In this document: positions 43,003 to 51,500 of the stretch, one piece after another
How the letters are laid out: each line of letters begins with the position of its first letter
How positions within the stretch are numbered: position 1 is the stretch's first letter
From: Bacteroides sp. 51
GTDB lineage: Bacteria; Bacteroidota; Bacteroidia; Bacteroidales; Bacteroidaceae
Reading direction: 5' to 3'
DNA: 64,000 nucleotides
NCBI RefSeq assembly: GCF_010500965.1
Contig: NZ_QVMI01000004.1
Coordinates: 1-64,000 of the forward strand
The notes under the pieces: model-generated
Database searches by the model: none
The model's input: the letters and a program-made list of their open reading frames with translations, nothing else
What the model was told of the DNA's origin: nothing
Translations under genes and position numbers: made by a program

Positions 43003-43607
43003 AACTCAAAACTTAGCTTTTCAGGATAACCAGCAGTGTAATCATAGGTCTGAACCTCTTCTACTGTTTCAAGCCCATACACTGCCGCCTTATGTCCTTG
43101 TGTAACATCGTATGTAACCTTAGCATATTGCTCCAAGGCACTTAACATTTTCCTCATTACCGGAATCGGTAAATCAAACGGCACCGGCGGCTGTGAGTCA
43201 TACCATAAGCGGGTAACTTGTTGATCAGCTTCCGCTTCTACTTCGATGGTATAGGCTAAGCTTGTGCGCGTGGCTTTATCCAACCACATTGGCATTCCAG
43301 AAACGTAGAAGCAATTTACAGCATTACTACTGTCATAGGCTATGATTTTCGCTATTTTCTCTTCTTTAGCTTCCAGTAATTTCACTGCCAACTCTTCAGT
43401 AGTCGCCTGATACGCTACTACCTGACCATCAATGAGAGAAAGGCGCTTAGTCCTGTTAGATATACTGTCTATTTGCTCATCCGTTAGTTCAACTTCGATG
43501 AAGCCGCTTAAATCAATGGAGTCAATAATTAACTCGTAACGTGAGTCACGGTAATCCAATACCTGGATGATCTCTTCTCCTTCAGCTATTTTTATATATG
43601 TTTTCAT
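42999..43607 (-). CDS. DUF4376-like tail-fibre associated protein
   Basis: A 202-residue protein. The region KIAKIIAYDSSNAVNCFYVSGMPMWLDKATRTSLAYTIEVEA followed by RLWYDSQPPVPFDLPIPVM and YAKVTYDVTQGHKAAVYGLETVEEVQTYDYTAGYPEKL matches the DUF4376 pattern found in phage tail-fibre proteins and fibre-linked genes. The first 70 residues are a separate beta/helix domain. It overlaps the fibre gene by 4 bases, so a stoichiometric role with the fibre is likely. Biochemical function unknown. Confidence 0.8.
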   Translation of the reverse strand: MKTYIKIAEGEEIIQVLDYRDSRYELIIDSIDLSGFIEVELTDEQIDSISNRTKRLSLIDGQVVAYQATTEELAVKLLEAKEEKIAKIIAYDSSNAVNCFYVSGMPMWLDKATRTSLAYTIEVEAEADQQVTRLWYDSQPPVPFDLPIPVMRKMLSALEQYAKVTYDVTQGHKAAVYGLETVEEVQTYDYTAGYPEKLSFEL

Positions 43608-46600
43608 AAATCAATTGAGTATATTTTATAAAGTCCACCGAAATTTGCAGGAGTACTGGTAAAGTTTATTTCAAATGTCCTATTATATGCAGACATGCCG
43701 GTAATTAAATTATTCCATGTTCCGGAACTTACTAACATTGAGACTGAATTTGGATCGGCAATCGAACCAACTGATTCTCCGTAAAGCCAGCCTAAAGCAA
43801 GGGTTCTTGTGAATACTAAAACATAAAGTTTATTCTTTGCAACTACATTCTCTGTTATTTGTGCGGTTATTCTTGATGATGTTAGAGGGAGATACCCGGT
43901 CCATCCAGATATATCTTTTAGTGTGGAACTGTTTAACAGGGTAGCGAGTGTCACATTCCCGCTGCCGTCAAAAGTTGTTTCTCCACTTACAGGCCCTGTT
44001 AATGTTATTTTCCGGGCAGTGGCCAGTTTGGTAGCCGTCGCCGCATTCCCGGTACAAGCAAGTGCAGTAGTAGCAGCTCCACCCGCGGTACTTGATCCTG
44101 CATAGTTATGAGTATGACTAGCAGCGGCAGCTCCTACTTCGGCAGCCGTATAACTCGGTTTGGTTGCAGCCTTCGCCCAGGCGTAAACATCTGATGCAGG
44201 TAGAGACGACGGAATATCAGATGTATATGCAATAGCTTTCCATGCTTGTGCAGCACCACTTATCATACTCCTATAATACATCCTTTGGTTACTATCAGTA
44301 AAAGGCATGGCCAATTCAGTGAAATAACCTTCAGCGTTATTATGTAGTATTTTTAGTTTATTATACCAAGTTCCATTATTAGGCCCTGTGGTTGAATTTT
44401 GAATAATCCCCGCATATGACCCATAGGTTGTAGAATCTGCTATCCCACTTAATGCAACAGCATTAGCCTGACCGAGAATATTGATCCCCCAGGTGCCCGA
44501 TGCATTTGCTCCTGTAGTACTTGGAACACCAATTTCCGCTAGTGACCAGGAAATATTACCAGATCCATCGAATGATTTACCCGTACTACCAATAATGATT
44601 GTTCGTGCAGCCTGTAATTTTGTGGCCGTAGCCGCATTCCCAGTACAGGCAGCAGCTGAGGATGCTGTTGCAGCGTTGCCGGTAATACCAATGGCCCATG
44701 TTCCACTTGCTCCACCACCGGCTTTTGTTGGCGCATATTCATTGTAGTTTGAGCTGTTCAGAAACTTCTTCCAGGCTCCCCATGCACTTGCACCGCTACG
44801 CAGCCACATATTTCCATTGTCTGTAAATGCTAAATTATGAGCAGCACCACCACTTGAATCTCCCCAGGGATGAATATATACAGAACTGTGGTATGTTCCT
44901 CCATCATTTAAGCCATCTATTGAGTTGCCTTTTAAGTGACTTGCCGTTAGTCCTTTAGGGATAGCTGCATTGTAAGGAGCATATTCTGCACTTCTAGTAT
45001 CCTGAAAGGGCAAGTAGTTATGGGCATGGGATGCAGCCGCCGCGCCGATGGCTGCCGGTGTGATATTGATAGTTTTTGCCGCCGAACCATCCCACGCGCC
45101 TTGCGAACTACCATTGAGTGAAATGGTTAGTGCTGCATTAACCTTATTGGCACTCGTAGCTGGACCGCCAGCAGTAGTAGAAGCAGCATACAGGTGAGCA
45201 TGACTACTGATAGTTCCCGTAAGTACCGCTTCAACCTTAGCCTTCGTTAATTCGTAGGTAGATGATACGGGGATTCCTGTGTTATAGTATGCATTCTGAT
45301 CATCATTATACACCCACCAGTTACCACCTTGAATGTATGGACTATGTGCCCGGGCAGATAAGCCACTATCAACATACTTATGTTGAGCAAGATTATATAG
45401 CAACCAGGTACCCGTAGCGGATACTTTGGGAGGGTTCTCTGATATTTCTTTAGCACTAGCCGCAGCGGTGTTAGCATTGGTTGCTGCAACATTTGCCAGT
45501 CCTGCCTTTTCGTTGGCATTGGTAGCAGCAGCATTGGCAGAGATCGCGGCAGTGTTTGCTATCCCAGCTTTATCGTTAGCTGCCACAGCAGCAGCATTAG
45601 CATTGGTAGTAGCTTCATTCGCCTTGCCAGTCGCAGTATTTGCACTTGTAGCAGCATTGTTGGCAGCTATGGCAGCGTTCTCAGCATTGGTTTTTGCAGC
45701 ATCTACACTACCGGCTGCATTGTTGGCAGCAGTAGCAGCATCGTTTGCGGATTTCGCAGCGTTATTAGCGGATGTAGCGGCTTCGTTTGCCTTTCCTGTA
45801 GCTGTGTTAGCATGCGTTGTAGCTTCGTTTGCATTATTAGCGGCAGTGTTGGCAAGTCCTGCCTTTTCGTTGGCGTTAGCGGCTGCCGTATTTGCTAGTC
45901 CGGCTTTTTCATTCGCATTGCTTGCGGCAGCATTGGCATTACCCGCAGCAGTGTTAGCTAGGATGGCCTTTTCGTTAGCGTTATTTGTAGCAGCAACGAC
46001 ATCGGCTTTCATCCCGGCAAGGTTCTCTGTTTCAGCGATAGCTTTTGCAGTAGCTTCCTTTGTATCTTTAGTGGCTAGGATAGCATCATCCTTTGCTTTG
46101 TTGGTAGCTGCAATGATCGCGCCATATTCACTTACACGGGCTTCTTCATTGGCTATGCGGATATTCTCTGCATTTACGCGTGCAGTCTCGTTGGTCAGAC
46201 GTATTGATTCAGCATTTGCCCGCGCTGTCTCTGCGACCTTCCGTGCTGATTCATTAGATTCCCGTAACGTTTCGGCATTTATGCGTGCCGTTTCTGCTGT
46301 TTTACGTGCATTCTCATTGGAAACACGGGTAGATTCAGCAGTTTCCCGGTTCGTCTCTGCTGTCTTGCGTGCCGTTTCTGCCGAGACACGGGATGTTTCA
46401 GCATTTACACGGCCAGTCTCAGCAGACTTACGTGCGGTTTCGTTGGAAACTCTCACTGACTCGGCATACACGCGACCGGATTCATTGGAAACTCGTATCG
46501 CCTCACTGGAAGCCCGGGAGGATTCAGCTTGCACACGTAACGCTTCAGCCGTTTTGATTTCCTCCTCTGTTTTCTTAGCGGATTCAGCGGCGGCATTAGC

Positions 46601-46744
46601 ATTGTCGGCAGCATCCTTTACGAACTCAAGGCCTACTTTAACACTCGTTTGCCTTCCGTCTATGGTTTTAACCCCTATGGTGTATAGACCGCGGAGATCA
46701 TTTCCTAATTGAAGATCACTTATTCTTACTCTTTTAATCGACAT
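43604..46744 (-). CDS. Long tail fibre with coiled-coil repeats and pyocin-knob-like domain
   Basis: A 1,046-residue fibre. Residues 1-55 form a baseplate-attachment part. About 55-245 are repeats of the form R-x-x-A-E-T/S-x-R/A (for example ETARKSAETGRVNAETSR). About 245-435 are Ala/Asn-rich repeats (NANEKAGLANTAANNANEA) expected to form a trimeric helical shaft. From about 440 there are beta domains with recurring SHAHNY or SHTHNY turns, and a pyocin-knob-like region (YIHPWGDSSGGAAHNLAFTDNGNMWLRSG). It should bind the cell surface. The repeat region can change length by recombination. Its complement gives a long false frame at 45426-46712. Confidence 0.85.
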   Translation of the reverse strand: MSIKRVRISDLQLGNDLRGLYTIGVKTIDGRQTSVKVGLEFVKDAADNANAAAESAKKTEEEIKTAEALRVQAESSRASSEAIRVSNESGRVYAESVRVSNETARKSAETGRVNAETSRVSAETARKTAETNRETAESTRVSNENARKTAETARINAETLRESNESARKVAETARANAESIRLTNETARVNAENIRIANEEARVSEYGAIIAATNKAKDDAILATKDTKEATAKAIAETENLAGMKADVVAATNNANEKAILANTAAGNANAAASNANEKAGLANTAAANANEKAGLANTAANNANEATTHANTATGKANEAATSANNAAKSANDAATAANNAAGSVDAAKTNAENAAIAANNAATSANTATGKANEATTNANAAAVAANDKAGIANTAAISANAAATNANEKAGLANVAATNANTAAASAKEISENPPKVSATGTWLLYNLAQHKYVDSGLSARAHSPYIQGGNWWVYNDDQNAYYNTGIPVSSTYELTKAKVEAVLTGTISSHAHLYAASTTAGGPATSANKVNAALTISLNGSSQGAWDGSAAKTINITPAAIGAAAASHAHNYLPFQDTRSAEYAPYNAAIPKGLTASHLKGNSIDGLNDGGTYHSSVYIHPWGDSSGGAAHNLAFTDNGNMWLRSGASAWGAWKKFLNSSNYNEYAPTKAGGGASGTWAIGITGNAATASSAAACTGNAATATKLQAARTIIIGSTGKSFDGSGNISWSLAEIGVPSTTGANASGTWGINILGQANAVALSGIADSTTYGSYAGIIQNSTTGPNNGTWYNKLKILHNNAEGYFTELAMPFTDSNQRMYYRSMISGAAQAWKAIAYTSDIPSSLPASDVYAWAKAATKPSYTAAEVGAAAASHTHNYAGSSTAGGAATTALACTGNAATATKLATARKITLTGPVSGETTFDGSGNVTLATLLNSSTLKDISGWTGYLPLTSSRITAQITENVVAKNKLYVLVFTRTLALGWLYGESVGSIADPNSVSMLVSSGTWNNLITGMSAYNRTFEINFTSTPANFGGLYKIYSIDL

Positions 46745-47681
46745 ATGTTGATAGATCTATTGCAAATTCACCGTCTTCTGTAATAATCAAAAAACCATCT
46801 TCTGAGGCAAGGAAGAACTCTTCTTCTGAAACCCGGAACGATGTAAATACAAGGGTTAAGCTGAACTGAAACCAAATATCACCAACCGGTGAGAAGTCGG
46901 TTACGGAACAAGACTTATAATAGCAGGGATACTCATAACCGGTTTCATCCACGTAAAGCATACGTTCGTAGGGTTCCTCTATTTTAGGGCGGATCAGATC
47001 ATATAGAAATGATTCATAATTACGCCAGAACTCCTTTAAGGAAGTTGCCCGCATGAGACAGTTGAGTTTAACATCCTTGGTCTGGAACTGGACATACTCA
47101 CCATCGTAGATAGCACCGTTTTTCGAGTTGATATTTACCAGAAGGTTTTTCTTTACTGCCGGGGATTTCAATACCTCAGACAAGCTACCCTCTAAAACGG
47201 TTATCCCGTAATCAGACAGGCTACGGCCATCCAGTTCATAACCTTCCAGTGAATTGATAGTGCTACTTGGCTCCTGGTATACATGTTCCTCGGAATTAAG
47301 AGGAAAGTCATCGGCAAATCTCAATGTAAATGATTTGGCAGTAGATACAAGAGATAAGGCGTTCTGGGTCGTCATGCGCAAATTGTATGGCCTGTCAATA
47401 TCCTTAAACTCAAAGTAGTGATAGGCTCCATCAGACAGTAGATTAATGAAAGTCCCAAACCTTGAGAATAAATCGGTACACGCAAACTTGATATTGAATT
47501 CCCGGGAATCTAACACAAGAGATGATAGGTCAAACTCTTCCCCGTCTTCCTCTGCCCAATTGTTGCTATCAAGGCTTTTCAGAGGAGGAAAGTTAACCAA
47601 CTCATTGTATCCACCATCGGTTACAAAAACATCGTATAGCGTATATACGTCTTTACCATCTACGAATAGTTTCCCAGTCAT
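46734..47681 (-). CDS. Distal tail (Dit-like) protein
   Basis: A 315-residue structural protein between the tape-measure side and the tail-tip/fibre genes. Strand-rich sequence (NIKFACTDLFSRFGTFINLLSDGAYHYFEFKDIDRPYNLRM; EYPCYYKSCSVTDFSPVGDIWFQFSLTLVFTSFRV) fits a Dit-like beta ring that joins tube and tip. Placement after the tape measure and before Tal-type and fibre genes is the standard order. It overlaps the fibre start by 11 bases. Confidence 0.72.
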   Translation of the reverse strand: MTGKLFVDGKDVYTLYDVFVTDGGYNELVNFPPLKSLDSNNWAEEDGEEFDLSSLVLDSREFNIKFACTDLFSRFGTFINLLSDGAYHYFEFKDIDRPYNLRMTTQNALSLVSTAKSFTLRFADDFPLNSEEHVYQEPSSTINSLEGYELDGRSLSDYGITVLEGSLSEVLKSPAVKKNLLVNINSKNGAIYDGEYVQFQTKDVKLNCLMRATSLKEFWRNYESFLYDLIRPKIEEPYERMLYVDETGYEYPCYYKSCSVTDFSPVGDIWFQFSLTLVFTSFRVSEEEFFLASEDGFLIITEDGEFAIDLSTYVD

Positions 47682-47736
47682 TCTTTTATTATATTGATTA
47701 TTTGTCTATTATTTTTAATTGTAATAAAATAATAAT

Positions 47737-47957
47737 TACTTTTGCCAAGTAACAGTATTTAGCCAACCTGCCAAATCTAAGATATTGAATATGGCTCACG
47801 TAGGCGGGGTCATGGTCGCCTGCTTAAAATCTGGCAGATATGGCTACTGTTAAAATCAGGGTTAGAACTCAGGTTCGTGTGACTACTCGCACAACAGTAC
47901 GGAGAACCGTACGGAGGGGATAACCTGGAGAGGGAGGGTGCAATCCTCTCTCTTTTA
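47737..47957 (+). ncRNA. Rightward structured-RNA unit inside the leftward tail operon
   Basis: A TACTTTTG -7 box (47737-47744) would start a transcript near 47751. The RNA begins with collinear stems: TAACAGTA / TACTGTTA (47750-47757 with 47845-47852), GCCA / TGGC (47762-47765 with 47841-47844) and CTGCCA / TGGCAG (47768-47773 with 47832-47837). These close around a 7-pair hairpin GTAGGCG / CGCCTGC (47800-47823). A tetraloop hairpin GTACGG-AGAA-CCGTAC follows, and near 47928-47950 a GAGAGG / CCTCTC stem followed by TCTTTT resembles a terminator. The region lies in the 273-base gap between two leftward tail genes and encodes a 27-residue Arg-rich micro-ORF. Confidence 0.6.
47840..47923 (+). 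CDS. Arginine-rich 27-residue micro-ORF
   Basis: Reads MATVKIRVRTQVRVTTRTTV followed by RRTVRRG: nine Arg in 27 residues and no acidic residue, all in short R-x-T/V repeats. Its ATG is in the 3' strand of the structured leader, where it would be masked. A second frame, MAHVGGVMVACLKSGRYGYC (47791-47853), overlaps its start by 14 bases. The overlapping pair inside a foldable leader resembles leader-peptide control, or the Arg-rich peptide may itself bind RNA. Coding status is unproven; length and composition could be chance. Confidence 0.4.
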   Translation: MATVKIRVRTQVRVTTRTTVRRTVRRG

Positions 47958-48278
47958 GTTTTTAGCCTTCTTCTTTGGTGGTGCAATCATCGTAGATTTT
48001 AGAGTCAAGTTAGAAGTTGAATCCAACTGTTCCTTGATAGCACGTTTCACCCTTGCAAGGATGCTGTCGCTGATCATAACCAACTCAAGGAACGGCGCAA
48101 CTTGTTCCTCTGGCATCTCAACCTCACCATCAGTATCATGTATAGCACGGCATACTTCCTCTAATTCAAGGCTGGATGTCATGCCCATGATTTCATTTGA
48201 TACAAACTTGGCACAGTTAATAGGCGCAAACTCACCGAATCTCACTTCGGTATTCAGTTTCGTTAAATCAATCTTCAT
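47955..48278 (-). CDS. Hypothetical tail-module protein
   Basis: A 107-residue protein starting MKIDLTKLNTEVRFGEFAPI, helical and acidic in the middle (LELEEVCRAIHDTDGEVEMPEEQVAPFLELV) with a basic tail (PPKKKAKN). It lies between the tape-measure-side genes and the Dit-like gene. The pattern resembles small tail-assembly proteins but no family is recognised. It is followed by the opposite-strand RNA unit, which ends at its stop codon. Confidence 0.68.
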   Translation of the reverse strand: MKIDLTKLNTEVRFGEFAPINCAKFVSNEIMGMTSSLELEEVCRAIHDTDGEVEMPEEQVAPFLELVMISDSILARVKRAIKEQLDSTSNLTLKSTMIAPPKKKAKN

Positions 48279-48286
48279 AATGTTTC

Positions 48287-48526
48287 TTACTTTTTAGAGT
48301 TAATGAATAGAGGCAATACAGTATCGCTAAGAACTTTAATATTCTTCTCCGGATCACCTGATACGCCATACAGCGATAAGCTGATACCTTCCTTGAATAC
48401 CGAACCCTGTCCCAGGGATTCGCCGTTATCTCCGACTACCGCAAATTCAATAGAATCAACTTGCTGGGTTGCTTTGCCATCAGTATATACTTCACTGATA
48501 CTCTTCTTGGTTACATTTACTTTCAT
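48287..48526 (-). CDS. Small hypothetical tail-module protein
   Basis: A 79-residue protein starting MKVNVTKKSISEVYTDGKAT, with two beta-hairpin-like segments (DSIEFAVVGDNGESLGQGSVFKEGISLSLYG) and a helical end. It sits 8 bases upstream of the 107-residue gene and 36 bases downstream of the tape measure, in the late operon. Function unknown. Confidence 0.65.
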   Translation of the reverse strand: MKVNVTKKSISEVYTDGKATQQVDSIEFAVVGDNGESLGQGSVFKEGISLSLYGVSGDPEKNIKVLSDTVLPLFINSKK

Positions 48527-48562
48527 AATTGATATTGTTAAATAGTTAATAAATAGAATTTA

Positions 48563-51500
48563 TTATTGTCTTAGTTTTAAGCCTTTCAGATCCATGCTAT
48601 CAAGGCTGGCTTTCGCACTCTTCAAATTACTGTCCATGCTTTCAAGCCTCTCATTCATAATATATAATTCGCTGGTGTTTTTGCTGATCTCTTTTAGGTA
48701 GAGTACCTGATTTAAGCCTATCTCACGCATGTCCGCGAGAGTCTCACCGGCAGTCATACCTATCTTTTTCAGGTCGGCAACGTCTAACTGGATAACACCG
48801 GCTAACTCCTTGATCTGTTCGCCTGTGTACTGCATGGCAGTAAAGCGTCCGTTAAGTTCATCGGCTGAATCCTGAGACATGGAAGCAAAGCCTTTCTTGG
48901 AAGCCTCGCGCTCCTGATCTCCTCTCAAATCAAATCCCATATTCGAGAAAGCTGAATTCACACCATTCATAAAGTTTTGCATAAATGGTGTTTCTGCCTC
49001 AATCTTTTTGTTGATACCTCCCATGAGATCAGCCACGGCAGTCATGAGTTCCTGTTCTGACATCTCTCCGGCAGCGTACTTCTCATAAAGATCGGTAAGC
49101 TGATCATCGAACCCATCGAAGATTCTGCTCATGGCGAGGGTCTTCATCGCATCTGTAACGATGTCGCGGAATGTGTCGGAGGCATAATCTTTGAAAGAAT
49201 CAAGAACATCCTTGCCCTCATCAAACCAATCCCAGAGAGAATCTACAAAGTTGTCAACAATGGGCTCGTACATGGAGGAAACGTATTCACGCAATTGCTC
49301 CATATACTCGTCGTACTGCTCCTTCAGCTCGACAAGGGCTTTAAGAGTCTCTTCTGTTTGACCGACAAGTTTATCACCATAATTATCCAATAGGCTTTTT
49401 GCCAACTCAGTATTGATCATGCCCTGATCATCAAAAAGCTGGGTATCTAACCCCTCGAATTTGTCTTTATTATTATTTATCCACGTTTGAAGATCTTCTG
49501 TTTTTTGTGATCGACTCCCACCCCACCAGTATTTTTTATGAGACTGCGTTTCAACTCGCAGATTTTTTGCAGCAGCAGTCGTTCCTTCTTCATATTCGCG
49601 TAGGATATTAAAGCCATATAGCTTTCCAAATGTGCTATCTATCCCAGACATTATAGGCTTCCATAATTCTTCAAGCCACCCGCCACCTGACTTGTTTTGA
49701 TAGATTGCTTGCTGTTCTTCAAGCTTCGAATCATACGCCTTCTTATATCCTTTATTGAGTTCCTTGGCATCTCTTAGGTTACGAAGGTTATTTACAGCAA
49801 ACCAATTCTCCTCTTCTTGGCGAGCTTTAATTACTGCAATTCCATACTCATTAACGGCATCAGTTAACCGGTTTATATCTTTAATCTTATCTGCATATTC
49901 CAAATAATCATCATGGGCACTTCCAATAAAAGAACTAAGTTTCTGCATTAATTGGATGGCGGCACCAATGATAGCAAGGATTACCGAAGCCTTCTCTATT
50001 GCTTGTAAAGATTTAGAAGTAGTATCAGAGACCTTGGTAATACTCTCCATAGTAGTACTGGCGAACAAACCAATATCACTAATAAAGCCTATTATCTCAC
50101 CAGCGGTACCACCAATTGCGTTACCTACATTTGAAAGAGCATCGAACAGTTCATTCATCTGCTCACAGACCGCCTTCTGAGCCTTGACAACGGTGTTGGA
50201 TGCTTTTCTATAATTGTCCTTTGCTTTATTGACGTCGGCAATAGCATCTTTCTCGGACAAGTAGGTTTCTACAAGTTCACCATTCTCGTTCTTCTCGGAC
50301 TTGGTGACTATCTTTGCGCCATTTCTTACTTGTGATAGTCTAGCCTGAGCATTAGCCAGTTCGCTTCCGGCAGCAGTAAGTTGCTTTTGAGATTCGGCTA
50401 GTGCTTTAAACGGATCACGCTCTACAAGTTCGTCAATGATTGACTGGATCGTACTAGTATATTCCCGCAACTCATCCGGATTCATTGTTTCGGCAGCCTT
50501 GTATTTCATTTCATCAAGCTGCGTTAACAATGAGCCTAATGTTTCGGAAGAAGTATTCTTCAAATCTTCAAATGCCCTGACATACTCAGGAGACTTTTTG
50601 AGCATATCGAAATCAAAGGAAATAAGTTCTTTCCCCTTGTCTTTCGTTGCTTGGGCCAGTGCTTTGTCTATCTGCTCTACAAGTTTAGTGTCACCCTTCG
50701 CTTGTGCTTCTTCTCTTTGCCTACGTAACTCAGCTATATCATTATTGAAACGTTTTTCTATTTCCAGGCGTTGGGTGTCATAATCCTGGTATGATTGCAA
50801 TAATCTTTTCAAGGAATCCTTTTCCGCACCCTCGTTTCTTGTGTACGCCAGATTAAACCCGCCTTCAAGCTGCTTCTTTTGATCATCAGGTAACTGATCA
50901 GCCGTCTTTGTAGTGGGAGTAAACACAAGTCCTTTCTTCTGGTAATCCGGGTTCTTTTTTTTCCACTCGTCGTACTCAGCATCCTGTTGGGCACGGAGCA
51001 TGCGTTCTTGTTGTTTTAAGACATCGTTATACTCTTTGTCATAGCTGAGTTGGCGCATTTTAGCCTCTTTCTCGTAAGAATCTTCAAGCTGGCTTATGTT
51101 TTCCTCACGAGTCTTTATTTCCAGATCAACAGCATCATGCATCTGATCGATACGTCGACGATCAGCATCCCGCTGAAGTTCGTAAGCGGAGGATTGGATT
51201 TTGTTGTTGGTACCAGAAGTATCATTATAGACTTCCAACTCTTTATTGGCCTCTTTCAGAAGTTTACTTTGTTCCTGATAGGTTTTGACTATGGCAGGGT
51301 CAATTCCTTCAAATTTACCTGCATCAAGCAGTTTTTTTTGCTCGGAACCAATGGCTTTTATTGCTTTTTCAGCAGATTCCTTTTGCTTTTTCCAATATTC
51401 TTCATTTTGCACTGTGTTAGCACGTACCTTTTGTATATCTTCAAGTGATTTTATGTAATTTTCAATTTCCGAACGATCGAACTGTCCAATACTTTCATCC

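Noticed and set aside
45426-46712. A 428-codon rightward open frame opposite the tail fibre
   Set aside because: It is the complement of the fibre's codon-periodic repeats, giving an artificial Ala/Ser/Val-rich protein. The leftward frame has clear fibre domains at its end and fits the operon.
39156-46744. Possible diversity-generating retroelement acting on tail-tip or fibre genes
   Set aside because: No reverse transcriptase, no template/variable repeat pair and no Avd-like gene in the window.
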